Below are positions 19,265 through 27,829 of a DNA stretch of 64,000 bases, piece after piece. The stretch comes from an uncultured Pseudohongiella sp. (lineage in GTDB: Bacteria; Pseudomonadota; Gammaproteobacteria; Pseudomonadales; Pseudohongiellaceae). Each line of letters starts with the position of its first letter. The first letter of the stretch is position 1. A program made the position numbers and the translations under genes. The notes beneath the pieces are model-generated. The model made no database searches. It worked only from the letters and a program-made list of their open reading frames with translations, and was not told where the DNA came from. The DNA is taken from assembly GCA_951812965.1 (NCBI GenBank), contig OX638341.1, forward strand, positions 1,532,438-1,596,437, in the 5' to 3' direction.

Positions 19265-19707
19265 CTATCCGGCTTTCGCGCTCTGCTGGGTCTTCGGGAC
19301 GGGAGCCGGCGGTCCGAGCCTGCCTTCGATGCGCGCCACGCGAGCCGATACTTTCCCGATATCTTTTCGCAATTCGTCTTTGCAGCCCGATATCTCCTTG
19401 CTCAGGTTGACTTCGACCTGTGCGACATGCCCGGACACACCCTTGATGTTCTCTTGCAATTTGGCGGTACTCTCCGCAACCTGCCTGATCTCCTTGCGCA
19501 AATCCGCGAATCCCTCTGCGGCCTCCTTTCGCGAAGCTGCGTCTCCCTCTGCGATTTCCTTTTGTAATGTTGTGTCTCCTTGTGCAAGCTGCCGAATTCC
19601 TTGTTGAATTTCGATTGCAGCCAGATGACCAATAGTGAAATCAGCAGTAGTGTCAGCAGCATGTTCGGCGCATCTTCGTTCAAGGCGGAAAAAATTGCGT
19701 TTATCAT
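19265..19707 (-). pseudogene. Frameshifted membrane-anchored coiled-coil gene (paralogue of 11683-12141)
   Basis: Two overlapping minus-strand frames together make one protein. The first starts at ATG 19707 with a membrane segment (NMLLTLLLISLLVIWLQ) and runs into a low-quality Arg-rich tail. The second, one base back, reads LQKEIAEGDAASRKEAAEGF, then ADLRKEIRQVAESTAKLQ and ends VARIEGRLGPPAPV, a coiled coil matching the tail of the 11683 protein. The shift lies between about 19560 and 19605. Either an indel broke the gene, the assembly has an error, or ribosomes slip -1 at the A-rich ACAAAAGGA on the coding strand. The downstream frame keeps good hydrophobic periodicity, so loss must be recent if real. 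Confidence 0.65.
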
Positions 19708-19930
19708 GGTGGGGCTCACTTCAGTCTGTTCCCGTACCAAACTCTAGTGGCAATTTTCCGCAAGCGCGTAGATTCGGGCGAAACTAGCCGGCGGCGACTA
19801 TCTGCCCACTCATTTCGTGATCACGCTAGCACACACTGGAGAGCCACGTGAAACTTTTGCGAAAAATAGCCCAAAGCGTTTACACTTGGCCCCTCACCGC
19901 ACTCGTCGAATCGATGAAACGAGACCAACG

Positions 19931-20974
19931 ATGAAAATCAGAGCATTGATCAGCTTTACCGCGCTCCTGTTTGCCGGATCGTTCGCCCTGGCCCAGAACG
20001 GGGACTACCAGGTTCCGCGCACGGAATGGGGTCAGCCCGATCTGCAAGGCGTGTGGAATTTCTCTTCCGATGTGCCCATGCAGCGGCCGCAACAATATGG
20101 CACACGTCAGTTTCTGAACGAGGAAGAACTCGAGGAGCGCCGGGCGCGGATCGCAGCGAATCGCGCCGCGGCCGACGCCGCAGCCGCACAACTGGTGCTG
20201 GACCCGGAGGCGCCGGAGGCGACCAGCAATCCCGGTGGCTATAACGATTTCTGGATTGAAGTCGCGGGCCTCGGCGACGTGGTCCGCACTTCGCACATCG
20301 TTCATCCCGAAGACGGCAGGATTCCACCCGCGGTGGAAGGCGCGAAGCGACAATTCGGCGGACTGGGGCCCGATATCCCCGGCGAACGTCCCGTACGCTA
20401 CGTGGTCGGCGGCATCTCGAAGGACGGCCCGGAAGATCGCGGCCTGTCCGAGCGCTGCATCGTCGGCTTCAATTCCGGCCCGCCTTTCGTGCCCAGCCTG
20501 TATAACAACAACCTGCAGATTTTCCAGAACCAGGACACCGCGGTAATCATGACCGAAATGATCCACGACGCACGTGTCGTGCCGCTGGTGGAGCAGCCGC
20601 CGCTGCATGACGACATCCGCTTGTGGTCCGGCGATTCACGCGGCTGGTGGGACGGCGACACCCTGGTGGTGGAAACGAAGAACTTCACTGGCTATCGCCA
20701 GACTTTTTCCAGCACCGGCACGGACTACGACATGGTGCTGACGGAGCGTTTCACGCGCACCGCCTACGATACCGTTGAGTACGAGTTCACCATCGACGAT
20801 CCGTCCACCTTCACCGACAAGATCACGGCTGTAATCCCGATGATCAAGGTTGCCGGACAGATTTACGAATATGCCTGCCACGAAGGTAACTACGGCATGA
20901 CGAACACCTTGCGCGGCGCCCGAGTCGATGAGCAGCGACTGGCTCAGGGCGACGATTTGCCCGAACGTGATTAA
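19931..20974 (+). CDS. Secreted protein of unknown function (GDTLVVE family), member 1
   Basis: 348 residues from ATG 19931; the signal peptide ends near SFALAQNG. Recognisable segments are TEWGQPDLQGVWNF near the N-terminus, SERCIVGFNSGPPFVPS in the middle, and WSGDSRGWWDGDTLVVETKN about two thirds along, followed by LTERFTRT. This set of motifs occurs in a large family of uncharacterised secreted proteins, common in acidobacterial and marine proteobacterial genomes; I know of no assigned activity. The shorter relative at 21000-21842 follows 25 bp downstream, so the two are probably co-transcribed. An upstream in-frame ATG at 19817 is less likely because it would place the signal peptide inside the protein. 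Confidence 0.75.
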   Translation: MKIRALISFTALLFAGSFALAQNGDYQVPRTEWGQPDLQGVWNFSSDVPMQRPQQYGTRQFLNEEELEERRARIAANRAAADAAAAQLVLDPEAPEATSNPGGYNDFWIEVAGLGDVVRTSHIVHPEDGRIPPAVEGAKRQFGGLGPDIPGERPVRYVVGGISKDGPEDRGLSERCIVGFNSGPPFVPSLYNNNLQIFQNQDTAVIMTEMIHDARVVPLVEQPPLHDDIRLWSGDSRGWWDGDTLVVETKNFTGYRQTFSSTGTDYDMVLTERFTRTAYDTVEYEFTIDDPSTFTDKITAVIPMIKVAGQIYEYACHEGNYGMTNTLRGARVDEQRLAQGDDLPERD

Positions 20975-20999
20975 CTCCATTCACTATCGAAGGGACCAA

Positions 21000-21842
21000 A
21001 TGCTGATGAAAAGCACTGTAACCATGTTCCGCGCGGCGTTTGCCGCGATGCTGGGCTGTGCGCTGCTGCTGGCGGCCCCGGCCTCGGCGCAGAATGACGA
21101 TATTCCGCGCACGCCGTCAGGCAAGCCCGATTTCAGCGGAATCTGGCAGGCCATCACTTCGGCGCATTACGATATCGAGCCCCATGCGGCGAGGATGGGC
21201 CCGCACCCCGGCCTGTTCGGCGCTCATTCGGCGATCCCGGCAAGTCTTGGAATCATCGAGGGAGGACGAATTCCCTACAATGAGCAGGCATTGCGAGTGC
21301 GCGACGCCAATCGCGCCAACGCACTGGAAAACGATCCGCTGACCAAGTGCTTTATGCCCGGCGTGCCACGCGCCAACTATATGCCCTTCCCGTTCCAGAT
21401 CGTGCAATCGACCGACGTGATCCTGATTGCCTACGAGTATGCCGAAGCCAATCGCATCCTCTACGTCGACCAGCCCGAGGTGACTTCCCAGGTGGACGCC
21501 TGGATGGGACATTCCAATGCACATTGGGAAGGCGACACCCTAGTTGTGCGCGTGACCGGTCAGATGCCCGACACTTGGTTCGACCGGACGGGCAATCACC
21601 ATAGCTGGGAAATGGTCGTCGAAGAGCGCTGGACCTACAGCGGCCCCAACCATATCGACTACGAGGCGACCATGACCGATCCCCAGACTTTCACCGAGTC
21701 CTGGACGATCAGCTTACCGCTGTACCGGCACATGGAGCCCAACATGCAATTGCTCGAATTCAAGTGCGCGGAATTCTCCGAGGAATTCCTCTACGGCGAA
21801 TGGCGCAAGGAGGGAACTCCCATCGGCAACCCCCCGCAATAA
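21000..21842 (+). CDS. Secreted protein of unknown function (GDTLVVE family), member 2
   Basis: 280 residues. ATG 21000 is preceded by AAGGGA; the signal peptide ends near APASAQND. It shares with its neighbour the opening PSGKPDFSGIWQAI, a CFMPGVPR segment in place of CIVGFNSG, and GHSNAHWEGDTLVVRVT followed by VEERWTYSG. It is about 70 residues shorter than member 1 because the segment between residues 70 and 130 is reduced. The pair is probably an old tandem duplication. No catalytic motif is evident to me. An intrinsic terminator follows at 21968-21999. Confidence 0.75.
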   Translation: MLMKSTVTMFRAAFAAMLGCALLLAAPASAQNDDIPRTPSGKPDFSGIWQAITSAHYDIEPHAARMGPHPGLFGAHSAIPASLGIIEGGRIPYNEQALRVRDANRANALENDPLTKCFMPGVPRANYMPFPFQIVQSTDVILIAYEYAEANRILYVDQPEVTSQVDAWMGHSNAHWEGDTLVVRVTGQMPDTWFDRTGNHHSWEMVVEERWTYSGPNHIDYEATMTDPQTFTESWTISLPLYRHMEPNMQLLEFKCAEFSEEFLYGEWRKEGTPIGNPPQ

Positions 21843-21895
21843 ACTGCCGCATGGTAGTTGAACCTCAAGTTTGGCACTGAGGGAGCGCGGCGGTG

Positions 21896-21934
21896 GCCGA
21901 AAGGGGCCCGGCGCAAGCCGGGAAAGGGTTCGGC
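21896..21934 (+). ncRNA. Nested stem-loop, candidate small or 3'-UTR RNA structure
   Basis: Outer stem GCCGAA (21896-21901) with TTCGGC (21929-21934), inner perfect stem CCCGGC-GCAA-GCCGGG (21907-21922) capped by a GNRA tetraloop, with purine-rich internal loops (AAAGGG). It sits in the 202-bp gap after the second GDTLVVE gene, about 35 nt before an intrinsic terminator. It could be the 3' end of the upstream mRNA or an independent sRNA; no promoter is evident. Confidence 0.4.
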
Positions 21935-21967
21935 TACCGACGGAAAGCGACCGGTGTTCGAGAGTTC

Positions 21968-21999
21968 AAAAAGCCCGCTCGCCTTGAGTGGGCTTTTTT
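21968..21999 (+). terminator. Intrinsic terminator
   Basis: AAAAAGCCCGCTC-GCCTT-GAGTGGGCTTTTTT with one non-Watson-Crick position, ending in a T6 run. It separates the GDTLVVE pair and the structured RNA from the M14 peptidase operon. Confidence 0.85.
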
Positions 22000-22044
22000 G
22001 TGGAAATACACTCGGCGAGCCCACTGACCAGTGAGATTGATGCC

Positions 22045-24756
22045 ATGTTTCGAAAACAGACTGAATTGAGCGCATTCGCGCTTGCTGCGACCTTGCTCTG
22101 CTGGGCTCCCGTGGTTGCAGGCCAGGACGGGTTCCGGTTCTGGACCGACGACAACTACGATCCCGCGATTCCATCCATCGAACAGGTGCTCGGATACGCT
22201 CCCGGCGAGCGGATCACCTGGCACCGCGATGCGATTCGTTATTTCGAAGCGCTTGCCGATGCAGCGCCGGACCACGTGCAAATTGTCGAGTACGCACAAA
22301 GCTGGCAGGGCCGGGAGCTGATCTATGTAGTGCTTTCCTCGGCGGAAAACATGGCCCGGATCGAGGAGATCAAGGACGGCATGCGAAGCCTGAAAGATCC
22401 CAGACTAACTTCGGCGGACGAAGCCGCGGCCATCATCGCGAATCAGCCGCCTGTAACCTGGTTGTCCTACGGCGTGCATGGCAACGAAATTTCCTCCACC
22501 GACGCCGCCATGTTGACCGCGTATCATCTGCTTGCCTCGCGCGGCGACGAGCGCGTGCCTGAAATCATGAACGACACTGTGGTCGTTATCGATCCGATGC
22601 AGAACCCGGACGGCCGCGACCGCTTCATTCACCATTTCACCAGCAGCATGGGACTTCAGCCCGATTCCGACCGGCTTTCCGCGGAGCACGACGAGCCATG
22701 GCCCGGCGGCCGCACCAATCATTACCTGTTCGACATGAACCGGGACTGGTTCATCCTGACTCAGCCGGAAACCCGGGGCCGCATCGCGGCCTTGCAGGAG
22801 TGGTATCCCGTGGTCTATGTCGACGCGCATGAAATGGGAGGGGATAGCACCTATTTCTTCGCCCCCGAGGCGATTCCCTACAATCCTCACCTGGCCGCCG
22901 ATCAGACCGAAAGCCTGCAATTATTCGGCCGCAACCATGCCAGATGGTTCGACGAGTTCGGTCTCGATTACTTCACTCGCGAGGTCTATGACGCGTTCTA
23001 TCCCGGCTACGGCGCAAGTTGGCCATCTTATTACGGCGGTATCGCCATGACCTACGAGCAGGCTTCCTCCCGGGGCCTGGTGTTCCGTCAATACGATGGC
23101 AACGACCTGACCTATGCCTATACCGTGCGCAACCATTTCCTGACATCGCTCTCTACGGCAGAAACCGTTGCCGTAAACCGGGAAAAATTCCTGAATGACT
23201 TTTACGACTATCAGGTTACGGCCATCGAGGAAGGCGAGCAGGAGGACAACCGCGCTTATCTGTTTCCGGTGCAGGCCGACCAGGCCGCGGTAACGCGCAT
23301 CGCCGGACTGCTGACCCGGCAGGGCGTCGAGGTCTTCCGCGCAACCGAGGCTTTCGACGCCTGTGGCGTCGATTACGGTGCGGGAAGCCATCTGATCCGG
23401 GCGGATCAACCCGCCAAACGCTTCGTGCGCACCTTGCTTGAACCCCAGGTGTCCATGGAAGACGATTTTCTCGCCGAACAGGAAGAGCGCAGGGCCAATA
23501 ATCTGCCCGATCAGATCTACGACGTCACCGCCTGGTCGCTGCCGCACATGTTCAATGTCGACATGAATATCTGCAACCGAATTCCGGCGGGAGAGTTCGT
23601 AGCTTCCGGACCCGATCTGTTCATTCGGGCCGAGGTGCAAGGCGGCGAAGCTTCGGTCGCCTACCTGGTTCCCTGGGGTTCGGCGCCGGCGGCGCGGCTG
23701 CTGGCGAAAGGCCTGCTTGCCGGCCTCGATATCAAGAGCAACGATCTTGCCTTTACCAACCTCGACAGGGAGTATCCGGCCGGAACGCTCGTCATCGACG
23801 TCGCTGACAATCCCGGCGATCTCTTCGGGACCGTGTCGGAACTCGCGCGCGAAACCGGCGCCGAAGTGGTCGCCGTGAACGATAGCTGGGTTACCGACGG
23901 CCCGAGTTTCGGCAGCGCCAACGTTGTGCGATTCAATGCGCCGAAAGTGGCGATCGCCTGGGACGAGCCGACCGCGGCATACAGCGCCGGCAATACGCGT
24001 TTCGTCATCGAGCGCCAGTTCGATTATCCGGTTACTCCGATCCGCACGGACCGGCTCGCCTCCGCCGACCTTGACCGTTACCAGGTGTTGCTGCTGCCAT
24101 TAACCGGCGGTGGCGGCTATCGGGGCGTGCTGGGAGAGGCGGGAGTCGAAAATCTGCAAAGATGGGTCAGCGACGGCGGAGTCTTGATCGCCCTGGGCAA
24201 TGCCACACGCTTCCTGGCGGACCCCGAAGTCGATCTGCTCGCGGTGCGGCGCGAACGGGAAGTCGTGGAAGTCGTGGAAGTCGTGGAAGTCGAGGCCGGC
24301 GAGGAAGAAGAGGGCGCCACCGTGGCGGGGTCGTATCTGACGGAAGAGGAACAATACCGGCAAAGGATCGCCGCGCTCGAAGACGATCCGTATGCGGTCG
24401 CGGGCGTGATGGCAAGGGCCGACGTGCATCCGGAACATTGGCTCGGCGCGGGCGTCGCTCCTGTTCTCAACGTGCTGGTGCGAGGCTCGGATATCTACAC
24501 GCCCATCCGTATCGACAACGGCGTCAACGTGGCGAGATTCCAGGGCCCCGAAGACTTGCTGGCCAGTGGCTACCTGTGGGAGGAGAACCGGCGGCAACTG
24601 GCCTACAAGCCTTTCGTGTTGTCCCAGCCCCGCGGCGCCGGCCAGGTTATCGCATTCACCCAGGATCCAACCGTGCGCGCCTACCTGGACGGTCTCAACG
24701 TCATACTCATGAATGCGATTTTTCGTGGCTCGGCCCACGCGCGTCCGGTACGATGA
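22045..24756 (+). CDS. Secreted M14 family zinc carboxypeptidase
   Basis: 903 residues from ATG 22045; the signal peptide ends near PVVAGQDG. The catalytic domain has the zinc-binding HGNEISSTDA (HxxE), a following basic segment (DMNRDWFILTQPETRG) and VDAHEMGGDSTYFF, the third metal-ligand area. A long C-terminal region with a class I glutamine amidotransferase-like fold (LLLPLTGGGGYRG, WVSDGGVLIALG) follows, as in large secreted M14 proteins of marine bacteria. A Glu/Val repeat tract (EVVEVVEVVEVE) interrupts it. It is the first gene of an operon with a TBDR (16-bp gap) and an S9 peptidase, so it probably trims peptides outside the cell or in the periplasm for import. Confidence 0.85.
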   Translation: MFRKQTELSAFALAATLLCWAPVVAGQDGFRFWTDDNYDPAIPSIEQVLGYAPGERITWHRDAIRYFEALADAAPDHVQIVEYAQSWQGRELIYVVLSSAENMARIEEIKDGMRSLKDPRLTSADEAAAIIANQPPVTWLSYGVHGNEISSTDAAMLTAYHLLASRGDERVPEIMNDTVVVIDPMQNPDGRDRFIHHFTSSMGLQPDSDRLSAEHDEPWPGGRTNHYLFDMNRDWFILTQPETRGRIAALQEWYPVVYVDAHEMGGDSTYFFAPEAIPYNPHLAADQTESLQLFGRNHARWFDEFGLDYFTREVYDAFYPGYGASWPSYYGGIAMTYEQASSRGLVFRQYDGNDLTYAYTVRNHFLTSLSTAETVAVNREKFLNDFYDYQVTAIEEGEQEDNRAYLFPVQADQAAVTRIAGLLTRQGVEVFRATEAFDACGVDYGAGSHLIRADQPAKRFVRTLLEPQVSMEDDFLAEQEERRANNLPDQIYDVTAWSLPHMFNVDMNICNRIPAGEFVASGPDLFIRAEVQGGEASVAYLVPWGSAPAARLLAKGLLAGLDIKSNDLAFTNLDREYPAGTLVIDVADNPGDLFGTVSELARETGAEVVAVNDSWVTDGPSFGSANVVRFNAPKVAIAWDEPTAAYSAGNTRFVIERQFDYPVTPIRTDRLASADLDRYQVLLLPLTGGGGYRGVLGEAGVENLQRWVSDGGVLIALGNATRFLADPEVDLLAVRREREVVEVVEVVEVEAGEEEEGATVAGSYLTEEEQYRQRIAALEDDPYAVAGVMARADVHPEHWLGAGVAPVLNVLVRGSDIYTPIRIDNGVNVARFQGPEDLLASGYLWEENRRQLAYKPFVLSQPRGAGQVIAFTQDPTVRAYLDGLNVILMNAIFRGSAHARPVR
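24262..24288 (+). repeat. 9-bp tandem repeat inside the M14 gene
   Basis: Three perfect copies of GTCGTGGAA (24262-24270, 24271-24279, 24280-24288) followed by a partial fourth. They encode repeated Val-Val-Glu in an acidic linker, so copy changes keep the frame. Confidence 0.85.
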
Positions 24757-24772
24757 CCCAGGGGAAAAGGAT

Positions 24773-27700
24773 ATGAAACTATTAATCCGATTATTGTCGG
24801 CGTTTGCCGGATCAATTCTGATTTCCGGAATAGCGGTGGCGCAGCCGCCGGCAGCCAACTCCGACGACGGTCAGGCCGTCGAAGAAACCACGGTTCAATC
24901 CTCGATTCTGGGAGACGCCATCGGCGAGCCCGTAATTGACGAAATCGTAATTACCGGTTCCCGCATCCGGCGCGACGCCTATTCGGATTCCTTGCCGCTG
25001 ACGGTAATCACCAATGAACAGGCACTGCTCAGCGGGCTCGACAACGTTTCCGAAATCCTGCAAGGCAGCGCCCTCGCATCCGGCGTACAGGTTGACAATA
25101 CCTTTACCGGATTTGTCGTTTCCGGCGGCCCCGGCGCCAGTACTTTCGGTCTGCGCAATCTCGATGCGGGCCGCACCCTGATATTGCTCAACGGTCGCCG
25201 CTTTACCGCCGCGGGCACCCGCGGTCAGGTTTCCAGCGTCGATCTCAATTCGATTCCTTTCATCGCGGTGCAACGCATCGAAGTGCTGAAAGACGGCGCC
25301 TCTTCGGTGTACGGCGCCGACGCGGTGGCGGGAGTGGTCAATATCATCACCCGTCGGCGCTTTGACGATTTCATCGTCGAAGTCGATTGGCAGGACGATC
25401 TGGATTACGGCGCGGTAAGCATGTTGTGGGGCCAGACATTCGACCGCGGATATATCGACTTCGCCCTGGAAACTTCCAAACTGGGGCCGGTCAAGCGCTT
25501 CGAACGCGAGTTCAGTACCTGTAACGAGCGACAATTAACCAATGGGGATTTGCATCCATCGCTGTTTGCGCCGACCCAGGGGCGATGTTTCGGATCGATC
25601 AACGGCTACGCCAACATGTACGGACTGGCGCCCACTCCACTATTCATGGTGCACGACAGCAGAGGTAATCTTGGCGGCCTCGGCATCCCCTGGCGGCAGG
25701 CAACTGTTGCGCCTGACGGCAGTCGTTTCGTGGAATCCGGATATCGTGACGACATCAACTGGACCACCGAGGACTTGATTCCGCAACGTGAACTGATACA
25801 AGTCTATAGCGACGGCCTGCTCGACCTCGACCTGGGCGATGCGCTCGGCGCGGCAAGCGCGACTTACGAGTTCTATTTCAGTCGCAGGGAAGACGTGATA
25901 ACCGGCGCTCACAGGCAACTGTTTCCATTCGTGCATCCGAATAATCCGACCAATCCCTTCCGCGAACTGGGCGCGTTTGCCAGGCCCGTCGTCATGAGCT
26001 ATGACCTGCTCGACCCGAGCGATTACGCGGAGAACGACGTAACAGCGCTCAACCTCGGGCTCGACGGCGACCGCGGTGATTTCTCCTGGGACGTAAACGT
26101 CGGTTATTCCATGAGCCGCGGCGGCTGGAGCTACGATTCCTGGCTCAAGGACAAGGTCGCCCGTTCGCTTTCGAGCGGAATTGCGCCGGACGGCAGCCTG
26201 CAATGCGTAATCGATCCATTCCAGATTTTCTACGCCTCGGGATCCGGATTTGAAGAAGCTGTATTGAACCGGGTCTTGTCGGAGGGTCCCGACCCATCCT
26301 GCGTCCCAATGGATTTGTTCAATCCCAAGGCGTTACGGGGTGGAGTGGACCCGCGCGCCGCGGACTACATCAGCGAAGTCCAGCACCTGGAGACGGACTA
26401 CGACCTGCTGACCGCGACATTCAATCTCGAAGGGAGGCTGTTCGACATGCCGGCGGGAGAGGCGCGCGGCGTAATCGGACTGGAATGGCGCAGCCGGGAA
26501 CTCGACGACCGCCCACCCCTGGCTTCGCTCATGGATAACCAGTGGGGATTCACCGGCGCCGGACACACCCAGGGCGACGATCGGGTCAGTGAAGCTTATA
26601 GCGAAGTGGAACTGCCGCTGCTCGGCGGGAGACCCTGGGTAGAAGAGCTCACGCTGAACGCTTCCTGGCGCTGGACTGACTACAGCTCCTACGGCGATGA
26701 CACTACCTGGCGCGGATTGCTCAACTATGCGCCGAACACCACATTCAGACTGCGCGCTTCCCTGGGAACTTCGTTCCGCGCGCCCGCACTCTACGAATTG
26801 TTTCTGGCCAACCAGACCGGATTCGTCAGCTCGTCGATCGATCCCTGCAACAACTTTCGCGACCCGACCAGCGATATCGATACCGGCAGCGAACAATACA
26901 AGAACTGCGCCCGGCTGGAGGATCAGGGAATCATTCCACCCGGTTATAGCGCCACGTCTTCCGTCAATGTGGTTACCGGCGGCAATCTGGATCTCAAGGC
27001 CGAAACTTCCAAATCGAAGACCCTAGGGCTGGTGATCACGCCGGATCTGGCCGATCTGCTGCCCGCTATTGGCGCCGATGTGAGTCTTGCAGTGGACTAT
27101 TACGATATCGATCTGAACAACTCGATCTCACGGCTGGGGGCCGGCACCGTTTTGTCACGCTGCTACAATTCGGCCAACTTCTCCGCACCGGAATGCGCTC
27201 TCGTGGGAGATCGCACACAGAGCGGAAGCCTCAGTTCCGTCAATTCGTCCTACGTGAATGTGGCAATCGAAGGATCCAGGGGTTTCGACATCTCCTTGCG
27301 CACTGACCGCGAGTTCAGTTTCGGCGACCTGAGCGTCGACCTGCTGGCAACGCGGGTTCTCGATTATGAATATGGTCTAACCGGCGACACCGATCCCTTC
27401 CAGTACATCGGCCATCATGCCTATCCCAAATGGCGCGGTGAAGCCGATGTGCGTTTTGACTGGCGCGACTACACATTTACCTGGGCCTTGGATTACATTG
27501 GGTCAACCGACGAAGAACCGGTGTATGAGTTGTTCAGCGATACGAACGTTACCAATTTGCACAGGGCAGACGACATCCTGTTCCATACCTTGTCGGCTCG
27601 TTATTCGGACCCCAATGGACGCTTTGTCCTCGTGGCCGGCATTGTCAACCTGCTGGACGATGAGCCGCCAAGACTCGGCTGGAACAACTGGTCGCCATCG

Positions 27701-27802
27701 GCAACCACTCCGTTCAACTACAACATCCCGATCGGCGCCGGCTACGATTACATGGGGCGGCGCCTTTTTGCGTCAGTCAGTTATAGCTTCACGGGTCCTT
27801 GA
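24773..27802 (+). CDS. TonB-dependent receptor of peptidase operon
   Basis: 1009 residues from ATG 24773 (GGGGAAAAGG upstream). Signal peptide ends near GIAVAQPP; TonB box [14 protein letters not shown]; plug with [37 protein letters not shown] and [13 protein letters not shown]; barrel ends [12 protein letters not shown]. It lies 16 bp after the M14 carboxypeptidase and 27 bp before the S9 peptidase. TBDRs with this plug type are widespread in marine gammaproteobacteria. The flanking peptidases suggest that the substrate is a peptide or peptide-bearing compound. Confidence 0.92.
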   Translation: MKLLIRLLSAFAGSILISGIAVAQPPAANSDDGQAVEETTVQSSILGDAIGEPVIDEIVITGSRIRRDAYSDSLPLTVITNEQALLSGLDNVSEILQGSALASGVQVDNTFTGFVVSGGPGASTFGLRNLDAGRTLILLNGRRFTAAGTRGQVSSVDLNSIPFIAVQRIEVLKDGASSVYGADAVAGVVNIITRRRFDDFIVEVDWQDDLDYGAVSMLWGQTFDRGYIDFALETSKLGPVKRFEREFSTCNERQLTNGDLHPSLFAPTQGRCFGSINGYANMYGLAPTPLFMVHDSRGNLGGLGIPWRQATVAPDGSRFVESGYRDDINWTTEDLIPQRELIQVYSDGLLDLDLGDALGAASATYEFYFSRREDVITGAHRQLFPFVHPNNPTNPFRELGAFARPVVMSYDLLDPSDYAENDVTALNLGLDGDRGDFSWDVNVGYSMSRGGWSYDSWLKDKVARSLSSGIAPDGSLQCVIDPFQIFYASGSGFEEAVLNRVLSEGPDPSCVPMDLFNPKALRGGVDPRAADYISEVQHLETDYDLLTATFNLEGRLFDMPAGEARGVIGLEWRSRELDDRPPLASLMDNQWGFTGAGHTQGDDRVSEAYSEVELPLLGGRPWVEELTLNASWRWTDYSSYGDDTTWRGLLNYAPNTTFRLRASLGTSFRAPALYELFLANQTGFVSSSIDPCNNFRDPTSDIDTGSEQYKNCARLEDQGIIPPGYSATSSVNVVTGGNLDLKAETSKSKTLGLVITPDLADLLPAIGADVSLAVDYYDIDLNNSISRLGAGTVLSRCYNSANFSAPECALVGDRTQSGSLSSVNSSYVNVAIEGSRGFDISLRTDREFSFGDLSVDLLATRVLDYEYGLTGDTDPFQYIGHHAYPKWRGEADVRFDWRDYTFTWALDYIGSTDEEPVYELFSDTNVTNLHRADDILFHTLSARYSDPNGRFVLVAGIVNLLDDEPPRLGWNNWSPSATTPFNYNIPIGAGYDYMGRRLFASVSYSFTGP

Positions 27803-27829
27803 GCGTGAAGTGACCGGAGGAACCAGGAA

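Noticed and set aside
21896..21999. Possible tRNA or c-di-GMP riboswitch in the gap
   Set aside because: No cloverleaf or T-loop consensus, and the GNRA-capped stem lacks the partner helix and conserved core of GEMM; it also ends in a terminator.
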